Source of the DNA: Fusibacter sp963666805
GTDB lineage: Bacteria; Bacillota; Clostridia; Peptostreptococcales; Acidaminobacteraceae
Direction: 5' to 3'
DNA: 64,000 nt
Assembly: GCA_963666805.2 (NCBI GenBank)
Contig: CAXXWR010000004.1
Span: forward strand, 248,001 to 312,000
Shown: positions 8,105-17,290 of the stretch, piece after piece
Layout of the letters: the number at the start of each line of letters is the position of its first letter
Position numbering within the stretch: position 1 is the stretch's first letter
Program-made: the position numbers and the translations under genes
Notes under the pieces: model-generated
Database searches by the model: none
Told to the model about the DNA's origin: nothing
Seen by the model: only the letters and a program-made list of their open reading frames with translations

Positions 8105-10691
8105 GATAAACTATAAAACTTATGGTAAATTAAAAGATCAAAACATATCACTTTCAGAAGGAATCAATGTTATATATGGAGAAAATGAGGCGGGTAAATC
8201 AACTATTTTTGACAGTATTAAAACGTTAATTTACGGTTTTACACCTGCGAATCGCGACCAACATCCTTATACCAATTGGGAGACTAACGATATTTCTTTT
8301 TCGGCAGAAATTGAAACTCAGCAGGGGATTCAATGGGTTGATCGGCAATTAAAGAGTGCACCTAAGTTGACCCTCTCTGAAAAAGAGGGGACTCAAGTAG
8401 ACGTTAAACGTAACGATGCTTTAATTGAAAGTCAGTCTATTAGTGAGAAACTCTATGATTCTATTTTTCATCTCACCAGTGAAGATTTATTAGAACTGGA
8501 AAATGATTCTTGGGATCATATTCAAGATAAGTTGATCTCAAACTTTGGGATGGATTACTTACAGAAACCGAGTGAGGTGATTGAATCTCTTGAAAAAGAA
8601 ATTGGCGCTTTATGGCGACCGACTAAAAGGGGAAATCCCTTGATTAGACAGTATGAAACTGAAGTAAGAACGCTTCAAAAGAACAAACGCGATGCAATGG
8701 AGCAGTTTGAAGCACTTGAACGAAAAGAGGATCAATTAGAAGTCTTAAAATCAACGTTAAAAGACTTACAAGATCATAAAAAACAGGTTCAAGAACAAAT
8801 CAGAGCTATTAGAGAGCATCTACCCATTAAATCAAAATTGGATACGATTGATTGGCTTCAATCTCAAATAGAGAATCCCAATGCCTATGCATTAGTTGAA
8901 TCAGATGCCCTATTACAACTTACTCATCTGAAAGCATCTCTTGAAGAAGTGAATGAGACTTTAGATCATCTTAAATTGGAAAAAGAGACTTTAGAGCAAT
9001 CTAAACGATCGATTTCAGAAGGGGATAGACAATTGCACTTGCATCAAGAATCGTTTCAGTCTATACTTCCTTTGATACATCAACTGGATCAGATTGAGAG
9101 AAAAATGTCCGATGCTCTTGTTAATCGCGATGAAAATAAAGCTGCCATTGAAGCTGAATTTCAGTTGATATTTAAAACGACACCTTCAGATGATTTGTTA
9201 CAGCAATATGGGAAGGTGATAAGTCATATTAATCCGTATGAGTTAAAATCCAACTTATTCAAGTATATTGAGAAAGCAGAATCCAATGCCATTGAGTTAG
9301 AAAAGCGTCAGATGATAGGCAATCAAAAACGGCGTGAAAATGGGATTTTAATAGCTGTGAGTGGTCTTGTCATCGTTGTTCTATTTGCTTTTTTTCAGAC
9401 CTATCTAACTTATATTGGATGGTTGCCATTATTGGCAATGGGTTATGCAGGTGCTAATCTACTACAATCTAAAAAAGCATTGGGAACGTTTTATGATCTA
9501 GAAAAGATCAAGGAGGAAGTGAATGAAAGTATTGCTCCTGTTAAATTGCCTGAGTACGTTTGGGAAGATAAGTCGTTTTTAATCATTAATAAGATAGAAA
9601 AGCTATCAAGACTTTATATTGAAGGACAGAAAATTAAAGCTTCAATGGAGACGCTTAATGCTGAAAAAACGACGCTTCAGGAGGAAATTGAGAATCGACT
9701 TTCTTTCATGACCTTTGACAGACAAAGAGATATTCGTTTAACGTATAATATGTTTAAAGTGCGTTTAGATGAAACTGTAGAAAAACAGAACGACAATGAA
9801 AAAATAGATATTAAAATTGAAAATGTCAATGCAAAAGCGCAACAACTTAATGAGAAAATAGAGTCCATTGAATTGAAAATCAACGCATTGACACAACAAC
9901 TGATTAAACTGGGAGAAGGCGACTTAGAGAACGGAATTGAACGTTTTCGTCAAAACAAGCAATTAGAGGAGAAACAGCGTCTTTATCAAGATGAATTGCT
10001 TGAAATAGGTGCCAAAGTTCAGGCTTACCAATCTTTTGAACCTAAAGAAGAGATAGATGCCGTTCGATTGGCTCAATTAGAAGAATCATTGCAATCCATT
10101 TTAGAAAATGAAAAAGAAGAATTGATTCAAAAGACGACCCTTGAGTCTGAAATTCAACACATCAAAGAAAATGATTTGCTTGATGAAATTGAGAGTCAGA
10201 TTATGGTTTTAAAAGATAAAATACAAGAAGCAGAAAAAGAACGTAATCGCTTGATGGTGTTGTCTGAAGTTATTCAATTCGCTGATGATCAGTTCAGAAA
10301 AGAAAATCAACCGGATATTTTAAAATCAGTAAGTCATTATCTTTCTGTCATGACAAATCAAAAATATTCGCATGTGATGATTAATGATGGGTATGAATTA
10401 CAAATAGTAGTTAATGGGGAAGTTAAAAGTTTAGCCAATGCATTTAGTAAAGGAACAATTAGTCAGCTTTATTTTGCTTTTCGTCTAGCCGTTATAGAAA
10501 TGATAAGTCAGCCACAAGAAACATTGCCGATTGTATTTGATGAAGCGCTTGTCAATTGGGATGAAAAACGTTTTTATCAAACCATGAAGTTGTTGGAACT
10601 TGTCAGTGAAAAGCATCAAGTGATTATCTTTACATGCCATGAATGGCTAGCTGAACGTATGGGTGATAAAATCATAAGATTGGAGTCGTAG
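8091..10691 (+). CDS. SbcC/YhaN-like AAA ATPase with coiled coil and central membrane-like segment
   Basis: 866 residues. Walker A is YGENEAGKST (residues ~31-40); near the C-terminus are an ABC-type signature region (FSKGTISQLYFAFRLA) and Walker B (LPIVFDEALVNWD). Between them lie long heptad-rich coiled coils (about 180-330 and 500-730) broken by a hydrophobic stretch at roughly 415-455 (ILIAVSGLVIVVLFAFF, then LPLLAMGYAGANLL), which could be a membrane hairpin instead of a zinc hook; no CxxC hook is visible. It should power the partner nuclease encoded upstream. The membrane-like insert suggests the complex may act at the membrane, as proposed from the similar layout of YhaN; this is inference. 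Confidence 0.85.
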   Translation: MKINKINYKTYGKLKDQNISLSEGINVIYGENEAGKSTIFDSIKTLIYGFTPANRDQHPYTNWETNDISFSAEIETQQGIQWVDRQLKSAPKLTLSEKEGTQVDVKRNDALIESQSISEKLYDSIFHLTSEDLLELENDSWDHIQDKLISNFGMDYLQKPSEVIESLEKEIGALWRPTKRGNPLIRQYETEVRTLQKNKRDAMEQFEALERKEDQLEVLKSTLKDLQDHKKQVQEQIRAIREHLPIKSKLDTIDWLQSQIENPNAYALVESDALLQLTHLKASLEEVNETLDHLKLEKETLEQSKRSISEGDRQLHLHQESFQSILPLIHQLDQIERKMSDALVNRDENKAAIEAEFQLIFKTTPSDDLLQQYGKVISHINPYELKSNLFKYIEKAESNAIELEKRQMIGNQKRRENGILIAVSGLVIVVLFAFFQTYLTYIGWLPLLAMGYAGANLLQSKKALGTFYDLEKIKEEVNESIAPVKLPEYVWEDKSFLIINKIEKLSRLYIEGQKIKASMETLNAEKTTLQEEIENRLSFMTFDRQRDIRLTYNMFKVRLDETVEKQNDNEKIDIKIENVNAKAQQLNEKIESIELKINALTQQLIKLGEGDLENGIERFRQNKQLEEKQRLYQDELLEIGAKVQAYQSFEPKEEIDAVRLAQLEESLQSILENEKEELIQKTTLESEIQHIKENDLLDEIESQIMVLKDKIQEAEKERNRLMVLSEVIQFADDQFRKENQPDILKSVSHYLSVMTNQKYSHVMINDGYELQIVVNGEVKSLANAFSKGTISQLYFAFRLAVIEMISQPQETLPIVFDEALVNWDEKRFYQTMKLLELVSEKHQVIIFTCHEWLAERMGDKIIRLES

Positions 10692-10960
10692 TGGATATGA
10701 ATAAAGCCTTATTAGAACAATTGGAATTTGAAAAAAGTAAACGCAAAATTATAGAAAAAGCCGCCGTTAATAAATCAGTACCTGAGGAAACACCATCAGA
10801 AGTTATGGAGGGCCATAAATATGCTTGGGAATACGAATTAGAACAATATCGTAAGACTAAAATCAAAGAGCGCTTTTATATGATTGGTGCGGTTTGTGGC
10901 ATTCTGTCGTTGGGCCTCAATTTAGTGATTCACTTCCAGACGATTTTAACTTGGTTTTAA
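10691..10960 (+). CDS. Small single-pass membrane protein
   Basis: 89 residues (87 if ATG 10697 is used). The GTG overlaps the stop of the ATPase by one base (TAGTG), with GGAG five bases upstream. The first ~60 residues are charged and helical; the end is a single membrane segment (FYMIGAVCGILSLGLNLVIHF). The family is not recognised. Its position as the last gene of the nuclease operon, plus the membrane-like insert in the ATPase, suggests it could be a membrane partner of that complex. Confidence 0.6.
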   Translation: MDMNKALLEQLEFEKSKRKIIEKAAVNKSVPEETPSEVMEGHKYAWEYELEQYRKTKIKERFYMIGAVCGILSLGLNLVIHFQTILTWF

Positions 10961-11021
10961 GTCTGGCGTGAAGACTTGTGAATTACAAATTAAATCAATA
11001 GAAATAGAGAGAATAAAGGTG

Positions 11022-11051
11022 AAGGCATAATTGCCTTTATTTTTATTTTTT
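11022..11051 (+). terminator. Terminator of the nuclease operon
   Basis: AAGGCA-TAAT-TGCCTT hairpin at 11022-11037 followed by two T runs. Confidence 0.75.
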
Positions 11052-11061
11052 GACGCTTAGG

Positions 11062-11107
11062 TTGACAATATTAGAATATTAGTGTACTATCTAACTATAT
11101 CACTAAT
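11062..11107 (+). promoter_or_regulatory. Promoter with overlapping GntR/YtrA-type operator
   Basis: TTGACA (11062-11067), 17-base spacer, TACTAT (11085-11090): a strong sigma-A promoter. A perfect inverted repeat ATTAGTG-N16-CACTAAT (11078-11084 and 11101-11107) brackets the -10 box, as expected for autorepression by the GntR-family gene that follows 19 bases later. Confidence 0.75.
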
Positions 11108-11125
11108 CCATGAAAGGATGATAAT

Positions 11126-11482
11126 ATGGAATTTAGCAATGAAAAACCGATTTATTTACAAATTATGCATTATTTGAAGAAAGAAATTGTTTCAGGTCAA
11201 TTACGTCCAGGAGACAAATTGCTTTCGACAAGAGAGATGGCTCTTCAGATCAATGTTAATCCCAATACGATACAACGGGTTTACAAAGAACTTGAGGTTC
11301 AAGAGACGGTTTTTACGAAGCGGGGTCTAGGTACTTTTGTATCTGAGGATCAAGCAATCGTTCAAAAATTGAGAGATGAAATTGCTAGTGACATGATAGA
11401 GGAACTGGTTGCAGAAATGACCCAGATTGGTATTGACTACAAAACCCTATCAGAAATGATCAAAAAAGTGTATGAAAAATAA
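11126..11482 (+). CDS. GntR-family regulator, YtrA subfamily
   Basis: 118 residues, the short form typical of the YtrA subfamily: an N-terminal winged helix-turn-helix (PIYLQIMHYLKKEIVSGQL, LLSTREMALQINVNPNTIQR) and only a short helical tail (~40 residues) for dimerisation, with no separate ligand domain. Such regulators usually repress their own operon with an ABC transporter, and here the ABC ATPase follows after nine bases. The probable operator is the inverted repeat at 11078-11107. ATG with AAAGGAT eight bases upstream. Confidence 0.9.
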   Translation: MEFSNEKPIYLQIMHYLKKEIVSGQLRPGDKLLSTREMALQINVNPNTIQRVYKELEVQETVFTKRGLGTFVSEDQAIVQKLRDEIASDMIEELVAEMTQIGIDYKTLSEMIKKVYEK

Positions 11483-11491
11483 GGAGGTAAC

Positions 11492-12193
11492 ATGTCAAAA
11501 TTAATAGAATGCAAGAGTCTTAGTAAGATGTATCTCAGACGTTTAGCATTGAATCAGTTTAACTATAGTTTTGAAGAGGGAAAAATATATGGTATTTTAG
11601 GCCCAAATGGAAGTGGTAAAACAACCTTGATGAAGATTTTAGCAAATCTCCACCATCAAACTTCAGGGGCAGTATTAATAGAAGATGAAATCCCTTCAAG
11701 TCAAACGAGAGAGAAAGTTGCCTTTATGCCAGCGGAAGAATTCATTTATGGGTGGATGACTGTTAAACAAGCGATTTCCTATTATGAAGATATGTATAAA
11801 GACTTTGAAAAAGATAAGGCGCTTGAACTCATGACTTTTATGGAATTGACGCCTAACCAAAAGGTAGCAACACTGTCCACAGGGCAAAAAGGAAGATTAA
11901 AGATTCTACTGACACTTTCAAGGAACACTAAAATTTATTTACTGGATGAACCTTTAAATGGACTTGACCCTGTATCAAGAGATATGATTAAAGAGATCAT
12001 TATTAAAAGTGTCAATGATCAATCGACAATCATTCTATCGACACACTTAGTCAATCAAATCGAACAAATATTTGATGAAGTCATTTTTATTTCAAAAGGA
12101 GAAGTCATTTTACTCGGTTCAAGTGATGCTCTTCGTACAACCTACTCTAAATCAATTGAAGGAATCTATCGGGAGGTGTTCGCACATGAATAA
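11492..12193 (+). CDS. ABC transporter ATP-binding protein
   Basis: 233 residues, a complete single ATPase domain: Walker A GPNGSGKTT (~residues 36-44), signature LSTGQKGRLKI (Thr replacing the usual Gly in LSGGQ), Walker B IYLLDEPLNGLD and switch His in STHL. The subfamily is that of YtrB-like and drug/lipid exporters controlled by short GntR regulators. It pairs with the membrane protein encoded downstream (8-base overlap). The substrate is unknown; related systems respond to cell-wall stress or antibiotics. AAGGAGG directly precedes the ATG. Confidence 0.92.
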   Translation: MSKLIECKSLSKMYLRRLALNQFNYSFEEGKIYGILGPNGSGKTTLMKILANLHHQTSGAVLIEDEIPSSQTREKVAFMPAEEFIYGWMTVKQAISYYEDMYKDFEKDKALELMTFMELTPNQKVATLSTGQKGRLKILLTLSRNTKIYLLDEPLNGLDPVSRDMIKEIIIKSVNDQSTIILSTHLVNQIEQIFDEVIFISKGEVILLGSSDALRTTYSKSIEGIYREVFAHE

Positions 12194-12953
12194 ATTATTA
12201 AAGTATGAGTTCATACGAAAAAAGATGACCTACTTTTTTGGCCTGGCAATTTTAGTTGCAATAGAAGCCATCATGTTAATTAAGTATTATCGTCTTGATG
12301 AGACTCTAAAATCTTTTAAAGGCGTTGAATATAGCTTAATTGTACAAGGCGTTTTAGCGGTTGGTTTTCTTATTGCTTATATTGTTGGAAGTATTCAATT
12401 TTTATGGAAGGATATGTTTCATAAAGAAGGTGTTATGCTCTTCTTGACCCCTCAAAATGGCCATAAAATCATTGGTTCAAAACTGATAATGTCAATTTTT
12501 GAAGCCGTTGTTTTCATAGGGCTTTGGGTAGGCATTTTTAAACTCAATTTAGCGTTGACTCACTCAAATATGTCTGCTTTTTTCAATGTAGATTTTCAAT
12601 CTTTAAACGGTCTAAATCCAATAGAAGTAATTAAGATTATTTTCAATACTCTTTTAGCCCTTTTACAGCTATCTCTTATTTTTTATCTAGCGATGGCGCT
12701 TTTTAAATCTGTTTTTACCAACATGCGTTTTAAAGGTCTTATTGTGCTTGGAATGGGAGTCTTTTTTATGTTTCTTGTGGTACAACTTGACAACCTCGTT
12801 TCAAATAGTATTTCTTTTGACCGTGTGTCAACAACTGCCCAACTTGCAGTCTCAAGTGGTTATGATATAAAATCTATGATATTCAATATCGTATTGACAG
12901 CAGCTCTCTATTTTGGGACGGTATTCTTAGTCGATAAAAAAATCAATTTGTAG
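12186..12953 (+). CDS. ABC transporter membrane subunit
   Basis: 255 residues from ATG 12186, which has GGGAGGTG in front and overlaps the ATPase gene by 8 bases; an in-frame upstream ATG at 12072 lies deep inside the ATPase gene and is not used. About six membrane segments are visible, for example MTYFFGLAILVAIEAIMLI, VLAVGFLIAYIVGSIQF, and a final IFNIVLTAALYFGTVFLV. It has the form of an ABC-2-type permease that dimerises around the substrate. The substrate is not known. Confidence 0.85.
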   Translation: MNKLLKYEFIRKKMTYFFGLAILVAIEAIMLIKYYRLDETLKSFKGVEYSLIVQGVLAVGFLIAYIVGSIQFLWKDMFHKEGVMLFLTPQNGHKIIGSKLIMSIFEAVVFIGLWVGIFKLNLALTHSNMSAFFNVDFQSLNGLNPIEVIKIIFNTLLALLQLSLIFYLAMALFKSVFTNMRFKGLIVLGMGVFFMFLVVQLDNLVSNSISFDRVSTTAQLAVSSGYDIKSMIFNIVLTAALYFGTVFLVDKKINL

Positions 12954-13016
12954 TAAAATAAAGACTGTTTGTCATAATCATACAAGTAGTATAAAACCTC
13001 TATAAATTAACTTAAA

Positions 13017-13045
13017 AACCCCATCATTTGTCTTTTGATGGGGTT
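13017..13045 (+). terminator. Strong hairpin after the ABC operon
   Basis: AACCCCATCA (13017-13026) pairs perfectly with TGATGGGGTT (13036-13045). The T run is short, so termination may be partial. Confidence 0.65.
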
Positions 13046-13051
13046 CGTTTA

Positions 13052-13060
13052 TGTTATAAT
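13052..13060 (+). promoter_or_regulatory. Extended -10 promoter of the lipoprotein/cyclase block
   Basis: TGTTATAAT at 13052-13060, seven bases after the preceding hairpin; no good -35 box. The ATG of the lipoprotein gene follows 28 bases later. Confidence 0.55.
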
Positions 13061-13088
13061 ATGTGTATCATATAAAAAGAGGTGCATG

Positions 13089-15509
13089 ATGAAAAATAAT
13101 CATTTATATAGAGTACTATGTTTGATGTTAAGCTTGATGATATTGGTTTTAGTTGGTTGTTCAAATCCTCAAGTAGATGCCAGTGACACGAATCCAGAAG
13201 AAAATCTTCCACCGGTCACTCTTGTGGAAGGTTTTGATATTGATTTTCATCAGATGATGAAGCAAGATTTGAATACAAGTCTAAGCTATTCTGGAACAGT
13301 TGATTATTATCGAACTGAAGTCGTAGAAAATATTGAGAAAATTTTGAACCCAACGCCATATGAAATTTATTCATTAGAGGTTAATCGTGAAGATTTATCA
13401 GGGGGTGAAGTGGGGGATCAGTCTCGGTTAAAAAAGATGAAAGTAGCTGATAATGTTATTTCATATGTTTATTCAGACAAGGTAGAAGAAATTTTACTTC
13501 AAAAACCCTTGAAGGTGGATGAAAGTTGGCAGACAGTTGTCTATTCACAAGATCAAGGTTTTATTGATGTTCTTGCAACCATTACTGACGTTGATTTAGA
13601 GAAAGGCATCACCGTTAAATATGAATCTCATTCGGGGATTGATTACCATAGAGAGTTCGTCTTTAAAAAGGAGGGGGGCTTGGTAACCGAGCGTTTTATC
13701 ATGCCAGATTTGACACTTGAGTATCAATTGGTTCAAATTGCTGCAACCCCTGACTCTAACTATGTTTCAAGATATATTCATCCTTCTGAAAAGCTCATGG
13801 CTTTTTACCATGAGGATGCAATGAATCAGTTGGTAGTAGATGGTCAAATGAAGAAAACTTTAAGAGAGGCAGAAAACGATACAACACGTTTTACACTTTA
13901 TAAAACCTATCTTTCACAATTGACATTTGATCATATGACAGATGTCAAGAGAATGAAAGAGATGACTCAATATGCCATGTCACTAAGTGACGATGATTTT
14001 CAGTATATTGATAAATGTATTGATACCTATGAAGCTGTTTATTCAGAGTGGGGCTATGATTGGTTTGAAACTTTATTTACTGACAACTCATTAGATATTG
14101 AAAAGTACTATCAATATGATGGAGATAATCAGATTTGGACATTTGTCCTATCATCTGAAATTGATAATCCAGAAGATGCTGCGATTGCTCAAGTTTTAAA
14201 ATCGTGTGGTGCAGGGTATGAAAGCAGTGAAGGTTCTGGCTTTTTTGTAATGACCCGTGATTTTTTAGAGGTAGGCTTTTATTCAGATGACCCGTCGGTG
14301 AGTGATTATTTGAGCTATAAAGAGGGGCAATATACAAGCTTTCCCCTTATGGATGACGGTTATATTATTAAATCACCTATGCAAATGATTAAAAGTTTAC
14401 ATTTTTTTGAAAGCTTTGCTAAGCAATATGAAGATCATTTAGGGTTTGAAGAAGCTGAATATTATGCCAATTATATATTTGATGTGGTGGCCATTCCCAA
14501 TGATTATGAAAGCAACGATAGCAAATATATTAATGGTTATATTTCAGAAGATTATTTAAAAGCGTATGAAGATTATATGCATTTGTATCCAGAATCACAT
14601 TATACACCTCTTTTTAAAGAACTGGTTGATGGACTTCATGAATCAAGTGGTTTTTTCAGTGAACATTTGAGAGATGAAATCGTGGCCCAAGGTTTAGAGG
14701 TGAATTATTCAGCTTTAGATGAGCATTATGTACAATTAGAGGAGAGAGCGTCCTTAGAAAAACATCCTCTTTTTGAAGTATCGCCTGTATCAGAGCAGGT
14801 TGTAACGGTTGATAATGTAGAGGACCTTTTGGATAATATTAAACCTGATGTCATCATTGAACTGGTTCCTGGACAGTATAGTCTCTCATCTAACAGGGCA
14901 TATGGAAGTGAATATGTAGATTTAAGTGAGGGTGTTTTAAAAATAAAAAATGTTTCAAATTTTGGTATTCGTGTCCAAAATCATGGACAAGCTGATTTGA
15001 ATACAGATTCATATTTGGAAGTCATCAAACTTGATAATGTAAGTCAGTTTTCAATTGAAGATTTGAGAATCGGTCATATATACGATTTTTGTGTAGGAGA
15101 TGTTATTAGCATCTCAAATAGTTCAGAGATTCAATTAGACCATTTGATTTTGTACGGTTGTGGCTATAATGGTTTAAGTCTTAGTGAAGTGACTCATCTG
15201 ACCGTAGGAGACACTGTTATCTCCGATTGTCAAGCCAGTGGGCTAGTGGTTAATCGTTCAAATGATATTAATCTTGTCAATACGATTATGCGTCGCAATG
15301 GGAGACAAGTTTTTGATATTAGCTTTTCAAAAAATGTAAAGATAGAAAATGCTGTTGTTGAAGATAATACCAAAGACATGTATAGAAACGAGAGAGGTTT
15401 GTTTAAAATTATTAGTTCAGACCCTATTGAAACACGACTTAGTGTATTTGACACCTCTCAAACAGGTCGTCTGGTGGAAGGAGACGGCGAAATAGTAGAT
15501 TTACCATAA
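13089..15509 (+). CDS. Large lipoprotein with C-terminal parallel beta-helix
   Basis: 806 residues. The signal peptide ends in a lipobox (LVLVGCSNP), so the mature protein is lipid-anchored outside the membrane. The first ~550 residues are not recognised. Residues ~600-790 have the short repeated turns of a right-handed parallel beta-helix (VKLDNVSQFSIEDLRI-type coils, then SNSSEIQLDHLILYGC, VTHLTVGDTVISDC, SNDINLVNTIMRRNG, SKNVKIENAVVEDN), common in polysaccharide-binding or -cleaving proteins. ATG 13089 is preferred over ATG 13086 because GAGG lies six bases upstream. It heads a block with a CHASE2 cyclase 17 bases downstream, so it may feed an extracellular signal to that receptor; this is inference. 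Confidence 0.75.
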   Translation: MKNNHLYRVLCLMLSLMILVLVGCSNPQVDASDTNPEENLPPVTLVEGFDIDFHQMMKQDLNTSLSYSGTVDYYRTEVVENIEKILNPTPYEIYSLEVNREDLSGGEVGDQSRLKKMKVADNVISYVYSDKVEEILLQKPLKVDESWQTVVYSQDQGFIDVLATITDVDLEKGITVKYESHSGIDYHREFVFKKEGGLVTERFIMPDLTLEYQLVQIAATPDSNYVSRYIHPSEKLMAFYHEDAMNQLVVDGQMKKTLREAENDTTRFTLYKTYLSQLTFDHMTDVKRMKEMTQYAMSLSDDDFQYIDKCIDTYEAVYSEWGYDWFETLFTDNSLDIEKYYQYDGDNQIWTFVLSSEIDNPEDAAIAQVLKSCGAGYESSEGSGFFVMTRDFLEVGFYSDDPSVSDYLSYKEGQYTSFPLMDDGYIIKSPMQMIKSLHFFESFAKQYEDHLGFEEAEYYANYIFDVVAIPNDYESNDSKYINGYISEDYLKAYEDYMHLYPESHYTPLFKELVDGLHESSGFFSEHLRDEIVAQGLEVNYSALDEHYVQLEERASLEKHPLFEVSPVSEQVVTVDNVEDLLDNIKPDVIIELVPGQYSLSSNRAYGSEYVDLSEGVLKIKNVSNFGIRVQNHGQADLNTDSYLEVIKLDNVSQFSIEDLRIGHIYDFCVGDVISISNSSEIQLDHLILYGCGYNGLSLSEVTHLTVGDTVISDCQASGLVVNRSNDINLVNTIMRRNGRQVFDISFSKNVKIENAVVEDNTKDMYRNERGLFKIISSDPIETRLSVFDTSQTGRLVEGDGEIVDLP

Positions 15510-15526
15510 TATTTAGGGGGGATTAG

Positions 15527-17290
15527 ATGAAATCAAGACTTATGTCTGGCTTTCTGATTGTCTTAGTGTTATTGGCAATGCAATTTCAGATTTTTCACAA
15601 CTTTGATAACACGATTTATGATAATTATTTAGAAGGACAAGAGGGCGTCAACAAGGATATTGTTATTGTAGCCATCGACGATACATCAATAGATACTTTG
15701 GGTCAATGGCCATTTGATAGGGATTTACATGCCAAACTGATTGATACAATCAGTAGTGGTAATCCCAAAGTCATTGGTGTTGATTTACTCTTTGATTCGG
15801 GTAAAGAGGACTCGACAGATGATGCTTTAGGGAAGGCGATTGCTCAAGCGGGAAATGTTATTATGGCTGAGCAAATTGTCTATACACCGCTTGTAGACGG
15901 TTATAAACAAGGGAGTGATAAACTCATAGACCAAATTGATGCCATAGGCTATGGAGCGAAAAATGGACATATCAATACATATCCAGACAAAGACCGTGTT
16001 GTTAGAAAAACACAGTTATTTGCCAATCGCTTTAATATCAAGACAGAATCTAATGAATTAATTCCAAGTTTTAGTTATCAGATCGTAGAGACCTACTTAG
16101 GTTCAGACAATCAGCAACTTAAAAAATTTTTCAACAAAAATGAATCCTACTATATTGATTATAAGGGAATTCCCAAGCAATTTGATAATATTCCCTATTA
16201 TATGGTGTTAGAGGGAACTATACCACCTTCGTACTTTGAAGACAAAATCGTCATCATTGGGCCATATGCCAATGGCTTGCAAGATGAGTACATTACGCCA
16301 ATTATGCCGGAACAACCCATGTTTGGTGTAGAAATACATGCTAATATTATACAAGACTTGTTAGAAGATAGTTTAAAACATGAAACGCCCCTTTGGCTGA
16401 ATATGGTTATTGTAATCTTATTGGGGGTTTTAAGCTATGTGGCTAGTCGAAAGCTAAAGCCGTTGGGAGGTTTTTTCGCTAATGTGGTCTTGCTGGTAGC
16501 CTTTTTAGTGATAACCAAGCTCGTTTATCAAATGGGATTTGTATTACACATTTTCTATGGTGTAATAGGAGTGCTTATGATTTATATGGCTTCATTAGCC
16601 TATCATTATATTGAACAATTGCTTGAAAAACATAAAATTAAAACTATTTTTGGGAAATATGTGGCGCCTCAAGTTGTTGATCAAATCTTAGCAAGACCTG
16701 AGATAGAACTCGGGGGAGAACGCCGAATGATTACAACTCTTTTTGTAGATATTAGAGGCTTTACCCCTTTATCAGAATCATGCGAACCAGAAGAAATTGT
16801 CGGTATATTGAATCAGTATTTGGATCTTTGTGAAAATGCTATTTTTGAGTATAAAGGGACTCTTGATAAGTTCATTGGAGATGCGACAATGGCTATTTAT
16901 AATGCCCCCTTGCCACTAGAAGAGCACGCCTTACAAGCGGTTAAAACAGCATGGGCAATGAAAAAAGGGGCTCAAGCCTTGAAACAAAATTTATTAGAGA
17001 AATATGGTAAAGTGGTTGATTTTGGGATAGGGGTCAATACAGGATATGCTGTTGTTGGCAATATTGGCTCTAAGCGACGTATGGATTATACAGCTATAGG
17101 CGACACAGTGAATACAGCAGCCAGACTTGAATCCAATGCACAAGCGGGACAAATTTTAATTAGCGAAGCAACCTATCAAGTTGTTAAAGATAAGATAAAA
17201 GCGAGGCCATTAGGTGAGTTGAAAGTCAAAGGAAAAGAAATATTGATACCAATATATGAGGTAGAAGGGGTAATAGATGAGGACATCTAA
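15527..17290 (+). CDS. CHASE2-domain class III adenylate cyclase
   Basis: 587 residues. An N-terminal membrane segment, then an extracytoplasmic CHASE2 sensor (about 30-285; IVIVAIDDTSIDTLGQWPF is typical), three membrane segments (about 288-365), and a class III cyclase domain (about 395-580). Metal-binding Asp residues are in FVDIRGFT (~406) and FIGDATMA (~451); DKFIGD and DYTAIGD supply the Lys and Thr of the adenine-type pocket, so ATP to cAMP is the expected reaction. CHASE2 responds to an unknown outside stimulus. GGGGGG lies upstream of the ATG. Its stop overlaps the next gene by 14 bases, and a GAF/HD protein follows, so signal synthesis and turnover may be linked. Confidence 0.9.
   Translation: MKSRLMSGFLIVLVLLAMQFQIFHNFDNTIYDNYLEGQEGVNKDIVIVAIDDTSIDTLGQWPFDRDLHAKLIDTISSGNPKVIGVDLLFDSGKEDSTDDALGKAIAQAGNVIMAEQIVYTPLVDGYKQGSDKLIDQIDAIGYGAKNGHINTYPDKDRVVRKTQLFANRFNIKTESNELIPSFSYQIVETYLGSDNQQLKKFFNKNESYYIDYKGIPKQFDNIPYYMVLEGTIPPSYFEDKIVIIGPYANGLQDEYITPIMPEQPMFGVEIHANIIQDLLEDSLKHETPLWLNMVIVILLGVLSYVASRKLKPLGGFFANVVLLVAFLVITKLVYQMGFVLHIFYGVIGVLMIYMASLAYHYIEQLLEKHKIKTIFGKYVAPQVVDQILARPEIELGGERRMITTLFVDIRGFTPLSESCEPEEIVGILNQYLDLCENAIFEYKGTLDKFIGDATMAIYNAPLPLEEHALQAVKTAWAMKKGAQALKQNLLEKYGKVVDFGIGVNTGYAVVGNIGSKRRMDYTAIGDTVNTAARLESNAQAGQILISEATYQVVKDKIKARPLGELKVKGKEILIPIYEVEGVIDEDI

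Noticed and set aside
12072..12185. Upstream extension of the ABC membrane subunit
   Set aside because: It lies within the ATPase gene in another frame, has no ribosome site, and the ATG at 12186 has a good one.
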